This document shows positions 22,256 through 33,599 of a stretch of 64,000 nt of DNA, piece by piece. Source of the DNA: Rhodamnia argentea (lineage: Eukaryota > Streptophyta > Magnoliopsida > Myrtales > Myrtaceae). The stretch lies in NCBI RefSeq assembly GCF_020921035.1, contig NC_063154.1, positions 32,273,727-32,337,726 on the forward strand. Direction: 5' to 3'. The position numbers were made by a program, and so were the translations under genes. Every line of letters begins with the position of its first letter. Positions within the stretch are counted from its first letter, which is position 1. Under the pieces are notes generated by a model that saw nothing but the letters and a program-made list of their open reading frames with translations, searched no databases and was not told where the DNA came from.

Positions 22256-23078
22256 GGCGTAATACCCAAAAAAGCCTTCAACTTTAGCATTTGTGACAAT
22301 TATATCCAAAAAAAAAAATTCTCATAAAAGACCCTTAACTTTTACTTTTGTCCCAATTCTATCGGTCCGATACCAAAAAAACCCTCAACTTTAACACATG
22401 TCCCAGTTATATCGAAAACATTTTTTTGTCTCATAAAAAAACCTCAACTTTTACTTTTATCTCAACTTTACCACCGTCAGTCTTCCGTCCATAATCACCG
22501 TTTGTTAATCCTACTCGATTCGAGTTTTCTCTTCGAACTTACCAATGAATCTTCGAAATTTAGAAACAGTATATTTCAAGGACGAGGTTTTAGATCATTG
22601 ATCCAAATATCTTCATATATGGCCATTTTTTGGGTTGTTGAGTGCCGAAGAGAATATGAAACATGCCGTTTTTAGTCAATTTATATCTCCCAGCAATATC
22701 TAGGGAAAGCAAACTACAAAAGAGAAGTTCATGAGTTTTTTCATGTCAGCTTTCATGAGGTGTAATTCATTAACAACATAAACATGCCACATAGGATTAA
22801 CTAATTGTGATTATGGACGGAATGTTAACAATAGTAAAATTGGGACAAAAGTAGCAGTTTGAGATTTTTTATGAGACAAAAAAGAGTGTTGGATATAATT
22901 GGGACATATGCTAAAGTTATTTTTTCCGTACTAGGCCGGTAGAATTGAGACAAAAGCAAAAGTTTGGGGTAGAAATGGGACAAATGTAAAAGTTGAAGGT
23001 TTTTTATGAGACAAAAAAAAATTTGGGTTGAATTGTCTCAAATGCTATAAAGTTAAAGGTGTTTTTGGGTATTAGGCC
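22256..23078. mobile_element. Mutator-like foldback element, 823 bp
   Basis: Termini GGCGTAATACCCAAAAA and TTTTTGGGTATTAGGCC are inverted, and the inverted similarity extends for about 200 bp ('CCTTCAACTTTAGCATTTGTG' against 'CAAATGCTATAAAGTTAAAGG'). The arms contain repeated units near 'CTCAACTTTTACTTTTGTCCCA'. An exact 10-bp direct duplication flanks it, in the 9-11 bp range of Mutator elements. No transposase, so non-autonomous. Confidence 0.9.
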
Positions 23079-23088
23079 GAAATTACAA

Positions 23089-24020
23089 GGAGTTGCAAGA
23101 AGTTATGAAAAGTTGTCGGTTCTTGGGCCCGAGGATTTTATGGTTGTCGTAATTAACCTCGAGAACAGACATGGATTGCTTTAGGTTTATTACCAAACAG
23201 AATGTTATTCACGTGCTCCCACGTAGCTAGATGGTGTTCACCTGGGAATTTTCAAGTAGGAGTATTACATTTCGCGCCCTAAACTTTCCGTATAGTAGAA
23301 AATTGTCCCGTGATGTTCCATGAACCCCTGATCTTTTGTAATTTGGTACAACCTTCCTCTGTAAAGATTGTAAAATGAGAAAATTGATTATAATTGAAGA
23401 AAGCTGAAAGGGAAAAGGGAAAGGAAACATATATTTCTAGGGATTAGACTTTATGAATATTCAAATTTTTTTTCCAATACCATAAGAGGACGATTGCAGT
23501 GAACTTCAAAAGATTTTGCAAATTTTTTTAAATGCAATAATATGTAGTCATGTGACAAAATAGTAAACGCAATCTCACCTTAGAAGGAAAATTTTGCCAT
23601 CAAGTTCTAACCCGTGTTGCGTCGCGTGACATCACGTGATCAACTTTCGGGTGAGCACATGGCAGAGTCAGCGTTGAGGGGCATTAAAATCAGTGTTAAA
23701 AACATCGAAGCTGCAGAGGGAAATAAGAAAAAAGAAAAATTAAATGGAAAAAAAAAAAAAAATGTAGGGAAATTTTAAAACAATTATCTACATTAGCGCC
23801 GATCATGCTACGTAGGGCAGCCGATACCTGTGTCGCCGACGTCCGATCAAAATAGGCCGGAAGAACTATGCTAGCAAATCGTCAAAAGGTTTAGGATTAA
23901 ATTTATCGTATTAAAATATTTATGACTAAATTGAAATATGTGCAACAAATTTATTATGACTGAATAATCGTCCGGAAACAAAAAGAGAAACAATGACATT
24001 TTATGTCCCGATGGAAGGCA
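23089..24020. other. Intergenic, AT-rich; fragment of foldback sequence near 23880-23970
   Basis: 'GTCAAAAGGTTTAGGATTAAATTTATCG' and 'GCAACAAATTTATTATGACTGA' near 23880-23960 resemble half of the block-A MITE. Otherwise nothing recognised. Confidence 0.35.
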
Positions 24021-24701
24021 ATCATTGATATTGTGATTTGCTTGTTGCAGTTGAGTTGTTACGTTTAATTTTAGGATTATAATAAATATAAAAAAAAATT
24101 GTATGAACACTTAGCAGTTGAGAACCTTAGGATTCATATTTTGTAAAAGACGGCGTGGATTCTTTCGTTGACAAATAATCAAGCCAATGTATCAAAAGAG
24201 CACTTGTTAGACAATTATGTAATCGGGGCCCACAATCCTAGATCTATAGTTGCGTAGAAAGTGAGAAATATTCTCGTATGTAATTTGATCCCCAACTAAC
24301 CTTAATAGGCTCGTGGTGACTCTTCTCGTGATAGAATTGCCACAGGCTTTATTGAAATAAAATTGAAAATCCCAAATGCCATGTGAGATAAGGGTTTGGG
24401 AGAATCCGTGACAAACGAAAATTGTAGGCCCATCTTCAGCATTACCTCTAAACCCGTAACGACAGCTTGGTAACTCCACCGGAGACTTAGTTAAAGACCG
24501 TATGAGAATTAGGTCTAGATAACTTGATTAATTGCCAATAAACATGTGTTTTATGTGGGTGTGTATTGGAGCGGTACTGTGACATAAACCGTAGTGTATG
24601 CCTTTATATGCCTTGACACTACACTTTGTAAGACTTGGATATCTTCACATTATGATTGATATTATAGGGAGGAACATATTATTTTTTATCACATAAAGTG
24701 T

Positions 24702-25080
24702 GGGAAAATTGTCCAAAAAAAACATAGATCTATTGCACTTTTGCGAATTTAGTCCTAAACCTTTCAATTTTTTCAATTGATTTATAAACCTTTCAACAAT
24801 TTGCCAATTTTTAGTGCCATCGCCGGCACAAAAAAAGAACAAAAAAAAAAGATAAAATTACAAAAATACAAAATATTTTTAAATAAATTACAGAAATTGT
24901 ACATGCCAGCTCCTGTTGTGCCACGTAAGACGTCCGGCTTTCCATGTTAGTGATTTTCTGCCAATATGACTCAACCGGCAAATTGTCAAAAGTTTTACGA
25001 CTCAATTGGCAAAATTGAAATGTTTAGAACTGAATTGGCAAAAACGCAATATGTTTATGAATTTTTGGACAATTCTTCCC
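24702..25080. mobile_element. Foldback MITE (Mutator-like) in block A'
   Basis: Ends GGGAAAATTGTCC and GGACAATTCTTCCC. Flanks AAAGTGT and AAAGTAT (7 bp, one mismatch) could be an aged target duplication. Orthologous to 5362-5765. Confidence 0.65.
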
Positions 25081-25361
25081 GAAAAGTATCTAACATATTT
25101 CATGCCTGTCCAACTATATACTACAAAAGCATAGACAAGGATGTTCGTCAGGCGGAGGACATTGTAAATCTCTTATCTACTAAGAGTATTCAATAGTGAA
25201 GAAAACGGAATAATGGAGGATGCTGTAACCTATTTCATTGACATTTGCACAAATAAAAACAGACATAAAAGTAGCGGCCCAACCTTTGTAACATAGAATA
25301 AAAGAAAAATCAACGTTAATATGAATTTACTGACTGAGAACCCTATGAGAGATGAGCCCTT

Positions 25362-25605
25362 TTTATACCCAGCTCCATTTTGTGCATTCCTCTGCACTGG
25401 ACAAGAGAGAACACTATATCATCATAATGCCGAGTGCTTTGGCTACGCTGATTGCGACGGGACGACGTCGGCTGACGAGTGTAATAACTGCATGGATACC
25501 CTCTACGATGATGTCCAGGAGCTGTGCCCACGTAGTATCGGCGCACAGGTTGCGCTTCCCGGCTGTAACCTTAGGTATGAGGCAGTATCCGTTCGGGGGA
25601 TAACC
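25362..25605 (+). pseudogene. Truncated Gnk2-domain gene copy
   Basis: Compared with 6169-6567, the signal peptide and first half of the domain (about 250 bp) are deleted. The 5'-UTR-like 'CACTGGACAAGA' runs within ~25 bp into 'GCCGAGTGCTTTGGC'. The open frame begun at ATG 25321 lies across the old TATA box, so its N-terminus is not a real protein start. The retained part keeps the C-x8-C-x2-C signature (CDGTTSADECNNC) and 'LCPRSIGAQVALPGCNLRYE', so it has more cysteines than copy 1. It lacks a secretion signal and probably makes no product. Confidence 0.75.
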
Positions 25606-26449
25606 TAAGCTTCTATTTGAGAATATCCAATATCATAATGCGTCACGTTTTAGATAATCACTAGCCTAATAAGATTTCATCACACAGTGTGATATGAATA
25701 CGGAATGAATGGCGTCGTTGGCGCCGGCGCCACTGGTCTTTGTATATGTTCGAACTCATTAATCATCGACAAGAATGGATGAATTTGATCGGACAATTTT
25801 TTGGGCTTGACCCCACTCGAAATTGGCAGTGTTTGATCTTGACGAGTACAAAGTTATGTCAAGTAAATAGAACATTAGTTTTCGACTAAACAAAATAGAA
25901 AATTAATTAAATTCAGAGAAGACGGCTTTCAATCTGAAACTTTTGTTAAAAACAAAAATCATGAAATGCCTATATTTGTTGTTCAAATGTACCGTAGGAG
26001 TACGGTATAACAAAGTGGCCGAATAGTAACCATAAAAATCAAGACCGTCATGGACCAACCAGATGAATGTACGGAAAAATATACATATACCGTCAATGTA
26101 GAGAAAATTGATATAAGCGGTGTCATCTACCCATGATTTGAGGATTATAACAACTCACTCTCTGAAATTATTACTGTATTGCAAAGAGGGTGTATGCTAT
26201 AATTACGCCAATTATATACTTTCCTAAATCAATTTAAGTCAATTGATAAATTTGTCTCGTTCACGTTTGCTCCTCTTCAGACACATTTCAATTCTCTCCT
26301 TGCAACACGCAGGCATCTGTGCTCCTTCGCTAGAATAGTACTATAGAAGATCCCAAAGGAGTGCCTCGATTATAAGCAAGCAATATGTTTCCATTTTTAC
26401 TTGGAATTTTACCGTACATGAGAAAATGCCTCTAAAAAATTCACCCCCC

Positions 26450-27092
26450 CCTCTCTCTCGCACCTTTTTCTCCTCAACGCCGACCATTCTTTTTCTTAAA
26501 TAAATCAAGAGAATTTTGTTTATTCATTACGTATCGCATACCGCATATTTCGCAAGATATCCAAAAATTATCTTTGTGATCCATTGTCATGGATAACCAG
26601 ATTATTCGTCAAAATCTTGCTAAATTAAAAAAATAAAAATAAAAAAATCGACATCATATGATTAGCAAAACGAATAGGAAAATGCTCCCCTGACAGTATT
26701 GTCAATGATGGTACATTTTCAACCGTAAATCCATAGTCATCACCGCATATTTTGCATAAAGCACTCATTGATTTGGAGTTCGTGTAGTAAAAATAACTAA
26801 CAGATCTTTACAAACCGTCGACTAGCAGATTTTGAAAGAAATTGGAAGAATTTCCATAAGGAGGGAAAGAGAAATATATGAAGGGAACTCTGTTTTCATC
26901 CCAATATATATACCAAACTTATTCATTAAATAGAGAAGCAAAAACATCTCATCCAAAGAAGATACAACCAGGACTCTAACTTTAGTTGGAAATGAGAAAG
27001 ATATTCTTTTGTCCCCATATCGAATGTAATATAGATTAAATTAAAATAAATAATTCTAGCAACTAAATCATAGCCATGATCATTACTGCCTT
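26450..27092. repeat. Duplicated block B, copy 3, cut by an insertion
   Basis: Aligns with 3145-3755 and 815-1270, including 'TCACCTTTTTCTCCTCAACG' and 'TATCGCATACCGCATATTTCG'. It stops abruptly after 'CATTACTGCCTT' at 27092. In the other copies the text continues with 'CAAAAGT', so the junction marks the left edge of another element. Confidence 0.75.
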
Positions 27093-28139
27093 TGTCACGC
27101 CCCGGACTCATCGAGCACGACAACATCCCTTCCCGGTCGCTAAGTTGTGACGTCTCGAGACGCGTCACCGACCCATTTGTAATTTTATATTTCAATTAAG
27201 TGCATGCGGAAATGATTCACATCCCTAGACAAACATAATCGTAAGGATAGTCGGAAGAAAACCAGCAACCAACAAACATCAAAAGCTCTTTTTATTTAAT
27301 TACTATTAACCCTAGGGAGATTACAATATATATAGGCCTATCACAAGGGCACTCCCTAGTAGACCACACATGCAAAAAGGGGTGGGGTGGTTGGGTTAAC
27401 CTAACTTCACTATCAACAGGGGCAGCCCAAAAAGATAAGCATACAGTGCCTATCACCGCTATTGAACATAACCTGGGGGAGGCTTCGGGTCGGACTCCTC
27501 TTCATTAGCATCGAACTCCATACTATTCAGATTGGTCACCGGATCGTAAACAGCTCCGTCTAGAGGGTCAAGATTCATAGGATCCCAAATCTCTTCTCAA
27601 GTGCCGCTAGTAGGGGGTCCGTCGAAACCTCTAATCGGACCATACAAGTCATCTCTTTCCTTAAGAAACCACTCTAGAAACTCATGTGGTTGCCATAACT
27701 CAAACCCTTCATCAACCCGGACGGTTGTCAAATGCTTTTGATACCACCTATTCGATCCCACCGGATAATCCACCACTATCGTAGCCATGTCGATGGGCAC
27801 ACCAAAATGCATAAGCAATGGTGTACGATTCATACCCGAGGGTCTGAAAATATTTAAACACAACAACATTGAGATAAAACTCAGCAAGTTAACGACCTAA
27901 ACCTCCATTAAGAGGTCAACTCAACTCGGATGCAACGTGAACCTACAAGGCAGCACAATATACACGAGTATGCCAACACACAAACATAGGCAACCTTACT
28001 TTGCCTTGGCACGTGCCTTGCACATTACAAACCACTGTGTACAATATAATGTAATAAATAAATAACAAAATCAGAACACTTGCCAGCGTCCTCATGCGCA
28101 GTACACTCAAGCGTGTCCCAATTATTACGACTACTCGTG

Positions 28140-28350
28140 CACGCCCGTCCTCACACCGGGGTTATCCCACTCTACCGGACAGTTATTCATTCGATCAATT
28201 ACAGCCGGTCGAGGGCACGCCCGTCTTCATGGGGGGGGTCTTCCGGCTCATTCAGGTAGTTATCCATTCTATCAATACGGCCGATCGAGGACACGTCCGT
28301 CCTCATATGAGGTTCTTATAGTTTATTCGGGTATTTATTCATTTTAATGC
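28140..28350. repeat. 76-bp tandem repeat, ~2.7 units
   Basis: Units begin 'CACGCCCGTCCTCA' at 28140, 'CACGCCCGTCTTCA' at 28216 and 'CACGTCCGTCCTCA' at 28292. Each has 'TTATYCATTCTATCAAT' and 'CCGRTCGAGG' at matching places. The third unit is shortened. Confidence 0.85.
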
Positions 28351-28700
28351 AACTCTCATGCCAAAAATGCAGTAAATAAATCACATGTGATTACATATAC
28401 ATAATTAAATCACTAAACTTGGCATTCTTCCCTATCCGAATGTCCTTGCCCTATTTAACTCATAAAATTTGATATATAAACCCGACACCTCGGGGTTTAC
28501 CGTTCATATGACCATAATTCTTTCTTTGAATATTTCCGTTCAATTTATTTAACTATACAAGCCAATTTATATGGTTGTTCCCAACGTCGATATCACAATT
28601 CAATATTAAAAACTACACAAAAATACTAACGAAATATTAATATTTAATTTCTGATAATTAATTTATTTAATAATAAAGTATTAATTATCAAATAGTTAAA

Positions 28701-28939
28701 CAGCTTATCGCCTAAATAGCGATAACTTATCACTAATTAACGATAGCCTATCACCTAAATAGTGATAGCTTAATGCTCAATCCTCGATAGCTTATCATCG
28801 AAACATTGATAGCTTATCATCGAATTATGATAACTTATCACCGATAACTCCGATAGCTTATCGTATAAACCGCCGATAGCTATAGCATTCTTGATAGCCT
28901 ATCAAGTCCACTTATCGCCTATCAAGATAACTTATCAAC
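28701..28939. repeat. ~22-bp tandem array of GATAGCTTATC units
   Basis: Nine to ten imperfect units of the form GATARCYTATC followed by about 11 variable bases. Examples start near 28731, 28786, 28809 and 28850, with variants GATAACTTATC and GATAGCCTATC. Each unit is a small inverted repeat (GATA...TATC). Confidence 0.85.
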
Positions 28940-29600
28940 TAATTCCTAATTAATTAGCACTAAGTATACTTAGCCTAATCTAATCTCATCCTAATAAAGT
29001 TTAACATACTAATCAAGGGATTAAGGTGAAAACTCACCTAAAAACAATTCCGAAGACACAGGCACCACGGTGGCGGCGAGGGCTACACATGACTCGGTCC
29101 ATAAATGACACAGAACAACAATGGACGGCTGGACAGCAGCAACACAGAACCGGTGTGGGCTGTTTTGCTCAGCGGGGCTCGTACCTGCGGCGGAAATGGC
29201 TTGAACGGGTGGAGCGGCGACGGGAGGCCACGGCGGTGCTCGTTGGTGGTTCCGGTTGGCAAGACAGCAGCAAAAAGGATCCAAGGTGGTGTTGGTGGTG
29301 GCTGGCCGAGAGGAATGAGAGAGGGGAGGGCGGCGGTTGGAGGAGACAGAGTGAGTGAGTCCAACAAATATCGAATGAACAGAAGGAGAAATGCAATAGG
29401 GTAGAGAGATGGGTAGCGTCTCTCTTATACGTTTTTTCTAAGGGTTTGATAAGGTCAGACTTATTTGGGTGGATGAAGGTTTCCATCTTTGACTTTTTGG
29501 GTTGATGACTTTCGATTTCGTTTCTTTGCGCGAAGAGAGAGAGAGAGAGAGACTGTGTCATTTTTGGTGGGAGCGTTTGGAACTGATATGTAATTGAGTT

Positions 29601-30080
29601 CCGGCAAGAAAATTCAACTAAGCATTTTAGGTTTATGTTTAGGTTTACGTTTATGAAATCCTTTTAAAAGAATAATAATTGTTCGGTCCAGTCCAAGCGG
29701 TCCAATCCTCCGGGAACCGGGAAGTGGACCAATCATAATTGGAACTGGGAAATAGAGCGGAACCCCTGGCAATCTGACCAGTCACATACAGATGGTTCTC
29801 AATTTGATCGGTCCATTATTCTCGGCCCTAGAATGCACAACACGAAAAATGGACAACACATAAGTACTCTTCCTAATGCTAAAGATATGCAGATGGTGCC
29901 TAAAGAATGGGATTTGCCAAAGTCTCGAAGGAGTTGGCCTTGGCACATAACAAATCCATTATTTCACCAAGAAAAATAGCTTATATACCGCCCGTGTAAA
30001 GAAAAATTTACATGTCCGACCAAAAAAGAAAAAAGAAATTTACACAAAAGGCCTCATCTACTCTTAAATTGCTCACTATA
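29601..30080. other. Intergenic
   Basis: Contains a G/C-patterned stretch 'GGTCCAGTCCAAGCGGTCC' and 'GGGAACCGGGAAGTGGACC' near 29690-29760. No gene seen. Confidence 0.4.
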
Positions 30081-30084
30081 TCCA

Positions 30085-30240
30085 ATCATATGGTTTATAA
30101 AATTAGGAAAATGCTTTCACTATCAGGGACGCTACAATCTTAATTGTAAATCCATACATCATCACCACGTGTTTTATATAAAGCACTCATTGATTGAGAG
30201 ATCGTATTGATCGAAATAACCGACAATACTATCACACTAT
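30085..30240. repeat. Short partial copy of block B (B4)
   Basis: 'AAATCCATACATCATCACCACG', 'TAAAGCACTCATTGATTGAGAG' and 'CGAAATAACCGACA' correspond to 26730-26800 and 3400-3480 in the same orientation. Confidence 0.55.
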
Positions 30241-30475
30241 CAGGCCAACAGCTTCAATAAAATTACCGGTGCAAAAACATTTTTTTCACATTACTAGTGT
30301 ATGCTACTGAAAACTATGGCTGCTCTTTCATAAATTAACATTTGTATATCGCGTTATTGACGGAAGTATATCATATGCTACAACAGGCACAAGCAGCTGT
30401 GGTGGTCCTTCTTAAAACTAGAGGCAGAAATACGAGACTTCAAACATACACGTACATTCATATCCATAGATGAGG

Positions 30476-32093
30476 CTAAAATTTGCTTTTCAGCGTGAGC
30501 TCATACTGAATCAGCTTCGAGAAAACATCCATGGCGTCACGAGGAAGCCCCAGAGACACGACCAAGTTGTCGCTCTCCCTGCTCTGGGAAGCAACCAAGA
30601 TGACGTTGTTGGGGACGGTTGCCGGCGCCACTTGGAAGGGCCTCCCGAACCCGAAATCCATCTTGTAGAAAGGGAGCCGACTCCACTTGCTAATGCAGCA
30701 AGTGTTGCCCTCGCAATCAACCCCGACCCTGTTCAGCTCGACGTGGTCGATGGCCGACCTTATGTAGGTCTCGGTGACGGACTGGAGCCCCTCATGCACG
30801 GTCCGGACAGCGAATGAGAACGGCTTGCGGGTCAATTCACCCGCGCTGCACTCGGCACAGGACCAGGCAATGCCGTTCCCGAAGTAGCCGCTCGGCAGCG
30901 GGGGGTCGAACTTGGGCCGACCGTCGACCGCAGTGAGAAGCTTGGTCGTCTCGTGAGGACTGATTCCGAGAGCTTTGGTTCGCGAAATCCACGCGAGCGC
31001 CGATATGACTTCGAAGGTCGTAGGGACTGTGGAAGAGCCGTTCTGGGTTGCGATTGTTGACGATTTCTTGAGCTGAATGAGAGTGTGTGGATTGAAGCAG
31101 AATGATCTGTAAACAAGGGGCTTGGTTTGGGGGCTGACTGCACGTTTGGACCGCTGATCTCTCGGAGCATACTCGTGGTGAGGAAGATCGACACGTGGCG
31201 GTCGCCTCGGGCACAACACCGATCGATCGAGAAAGGGAAGAACCGATGGCGGCTTGGCTCGAGCCAGGTCAGTCCAGCAAGTTATGAAGTCCGTGAGGGC
31301 TTTACCGTCGACGAGGACGTGATTCATGACAACGCCGACGACGATCCCTCCGCACTTGAATGTCGTCACCTGGATCACACGATATGCTACACTCAGGTCA
31401 TAACTTCTCCTAACATTACTCTTCTAAGTGAAAAGAACAAAAAAGAAAAATTACCTGCACCGTCAGCAAAGGTACTTCCAGTATGGTTGGGGCTCCGTCG
31501 CTGTGCTTCACGAGTTTTCGCAGCGTGGTGGGATCGACGGCGCTGATATCGTCCAGCACTCCGATGTCAGAGGCCGACACCGCTTCGACGAACGGGACGC
31601 CTTCTCCAGTGCATTTCACGGCCATTCTCCCGTCGTTCCCCACGACGAGTCTGCCTGCAAATGGATAGAACTTGACCAATACCTCGGCCAGCGACTCTCT
31701 CATCGTCTCCACCGCGGATTTACGCCTTCCCCTCCCTTCGCCTTCGAAGGCGAACACGATCTCGATCACGTAAGGGAAGGTCTGGTCGAGGTTCGAGAGA
31801 GCGTAGAGCCCGCCAAATGTCTCCCTCGCCGGAGAAACATTTACCGCATTCGCAATCTTCACGTTGAGTTTTCGCGTAGCTCCGATGTTTCTTGGCTTCT
31901 CATTTCCTGCTGCTTTGCACATAATAATACAAGTTAAACTTAATTATTTGTAGGCTTTGGTGATAAAGGGGTAATGTGCATGTAGTTTGTCAAATCTATA
32001 GGTGCATATTGATTCACAATGCACATACTACGGACCTTCCTTGCTTTCACTCTCAAATGGCTCAAATGTCCCTCTGAGAATTGCGATGCCCAT
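30476..32093 (-). CDS. BAHD acyltransferase (HHT/HCT-like)
   Basis: Three coding exons on the minus strand: 32093-32036, about 31912-31455 and 31369-30476, with GT-AG junctions and matching phases, give about 469 residues, the family's usual length. 'MNHVLVDGK' is the HxxxD catalytic motif and 'KMDFGFGRP' is the DFGWG structural motif (W to F). N-terminal 'RKLNVKIANAVNVSPARETF' and 'GLYALSNLDQ' resemble the omega-hydroxyacid/fatty alcohol hydroxycinnamoyltransferase clade. BAHD enzymes move acyl groups from CoA thioesters to alcohols or amines in the cytosol; a role in suberin/cutin aromatics or phenolic esters is an inference. The first acceptor could be AAG|CAG or three bases later. A 5'-UTR intron (32733-32095) ends one base before the ATG. 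Confidence 0.9.
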
Positions 32094-32094
32094 C

Positions 32095-32733
32095 CTGCGG
32101 ATAACATTGATGAAAACGTAGGAAAATCAATTAATTAATCGACGAAAAATATTTTTATTATCGATAACAATCTATATCTAGACATTTTCATTGATAATGA
32201 TAACATTTTCATTACATTCATTTTACTAAGCGATCATCTTAAAGAAAAATTTCTCTGCGCTGTTGGTTTTCTAAGAAAAAAAAGCATCCATAAATTAGTC
32301 GCCGAGCTTTGATTTTTATTATCGGCACCGAGCTTTCGTTTCTTCACAATTGATGGCAATTTGACTAGGGATCTGACCAGCTTTCTAGTCGAATGCCAAC
32401 TCGACAGAGACACAACCAATTTTTTCGTACATGATAAAATTGACAATGTAACAGTTTTTTGCCGATTGTAAGACTAAAAACCTATTTTGAAAATAAAAAA
32501 AAATAAACAATAATTATTTAAAAATTATTATGGGATCCACTCTTTTATGAATTTGTGACTCGCAATATACTGTTATTCTCACAGTTATCCAAAGATTGTT
32601 ATGCTAATAAAACACTTTTTATAAATATCACAACAAAGGGAATATTTAAAATCTTGTCAACATTTGACTATAAAAGAAAATCTCTAGTTAAAATTCATCA
32701 AACTTGAATGTGCAAGAGAGAAAGGGCACATAC
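32095..32733 (-). other. 5'-UTR intron of the BAHD gene
   Basis: Donor CTTCAG|GTATGTG at 32733 and acceptor TTATCCGCAG|GATGGG at 32095. The leader exon lies about 32734-32770, just below the TATA box. Inferred from splice signals only. A small MITE-like stretch occupies 32130-32230. Confidence 0.6.
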
Positions 32734-32795
32734 CTGAAGAATTTCGACAGTGGAAGCGTCGAATGTCTGAGTAAAAACAGTTGGAGAATGCCTCG

Positions 32796-32804
32796 TATTT
32801 ATAG
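32796..32804 (-). promoter_or_regulatory. TATA box of the BAHD gene
   Basis: Minus strand CTATAAATA, roughly 30 bp before the inferred leader exon. Confidence 0.65.
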
Positions 32805-32809
32805 GTGCG

Positions 32810-33590
32810 ACGGTTGACGGACGGGGTCTTCATGGCCAAGCCATAGGTCAACCAAAGAAGAATCGGCTCCATGTATTAATATATTTTAATGCAAAATGAG
32901 TTAGTAAGGGAAATTGACATTGATGACCCAATTCCACTTTGACTCCTCCTGGTATTATAAAATTGGAAAAACCCACGAATATAAGCAGAAATGAAATAGT
33001 TACTAATATTACGGGCACGACAAGGAACCCTTTTTTTAATCCCATATTGAGGCTCCATTTTTTTTTTTCAAAGAATGAATAGTTTGAAAATTCTTTCCAG
33101 AAAAACGATCGCTCACGAACATATTTAGACATAGATTGTTGTCGATAATGAAAATATCTTCTGTTGACTAATTATTTTAAACGAGACAATCGAATATTTA
33201 GGAGAATATATGCTTGAATCATTTATTTTCGCCGAAACAAAAGGAATCTGGACATATAACATATAATCCACGCCTTGCACGGTATTAATTCTTCTCTTTT
33301 CTAAGTGATCTATATTGCAAAAGACAAAACAAAGGGAAAAGTAAGCAAAAAGAATTAATTTATTAATAGAAAGGGAAACGAAATTCTCTTCTTTAACCTC
33401 CATGGATGTGAATGTCACCACGTATTTGAAAAACCTTAATTGGTTTTTCACATTCTTGGTGCTCCGATGGAATCCGAGTATTACCATTGTAAAAAGCTAG
33501 AGGTTTTCTTTTGGCACTCTGGTGGAGCCAGCTTTAACGCACCATGCAATCCCAGGGTCCATAGGTTTCAATTCAAAAATGTCAAAACCA
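32810..33590. other. Intergenic upstream of BAHD gene
   Basis: AT-rich. A MITE-like piece with 'CGATCGCTCACGAACATA' and 'TTGTCGATAATGAAAATATC' (33095-33165) resembles pieces at 32130 and 57110. No gene. Confidence 0.4.
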
Positions 33591-33599
33591 AGTTGTTGT

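Larger units (their letters stand above)
24025..26460. repeat. Duplicated block A', copy 2
   Basis: Collinear with 4530-7336 over its whole length, including PBS-like motif (24467-24487), foldback (24702-25080), TATA region and Gnk2 3' part, and shared 3' flank (GGCGTCGTTGGCGCC..., 'GACAAGAATGGAT'). It continues directly into block B3. Confidence 0.8.
27093..29600. mobile_element. Probable LTR-type element or LTR, starting TGTCACGCCCC
   Basis: Starts exactly at the break in block B3 with TGTCACGCCCCGG, a start typical of many plant Ty3-type LTRs. It contains a frame 27597-27887 (minus; 'PVGSNRWYQKHLTTVRVDEG') without recognised family, a 76-bp tandem repeat (28140), a GATA/TATC array (28701), a G-rich segment 29040-29350 and a (GA) run near 29535. 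Right end, target duplication and gag-pol were not found. Treat the extent as approximate. Confidence 0.45.

Noticed and set aside
28701-28939. CRISPR-like regular repeat-spacer pattern
   Set aside because: Repeats are ~11 bp and imperfect, spacers ~11 bp, and the context is a plant genome; it is a mini-palindrome tandem array, not CRISPR.
29021-29561. GC-rich frames of 87-130 codons on both strands
   Set aside because: Overlapping frames on both strands with Ser/Pro/Gly-rich text and no motifs; they arise from base composition inside an LTR-like element.
30837-31546. Several frames of 110-170 codons on both strands within the BAHD exons
   Set aside because: GC-rich coding exons leave open shadow frames; only the frame with HxxxD and DFGFG is real.
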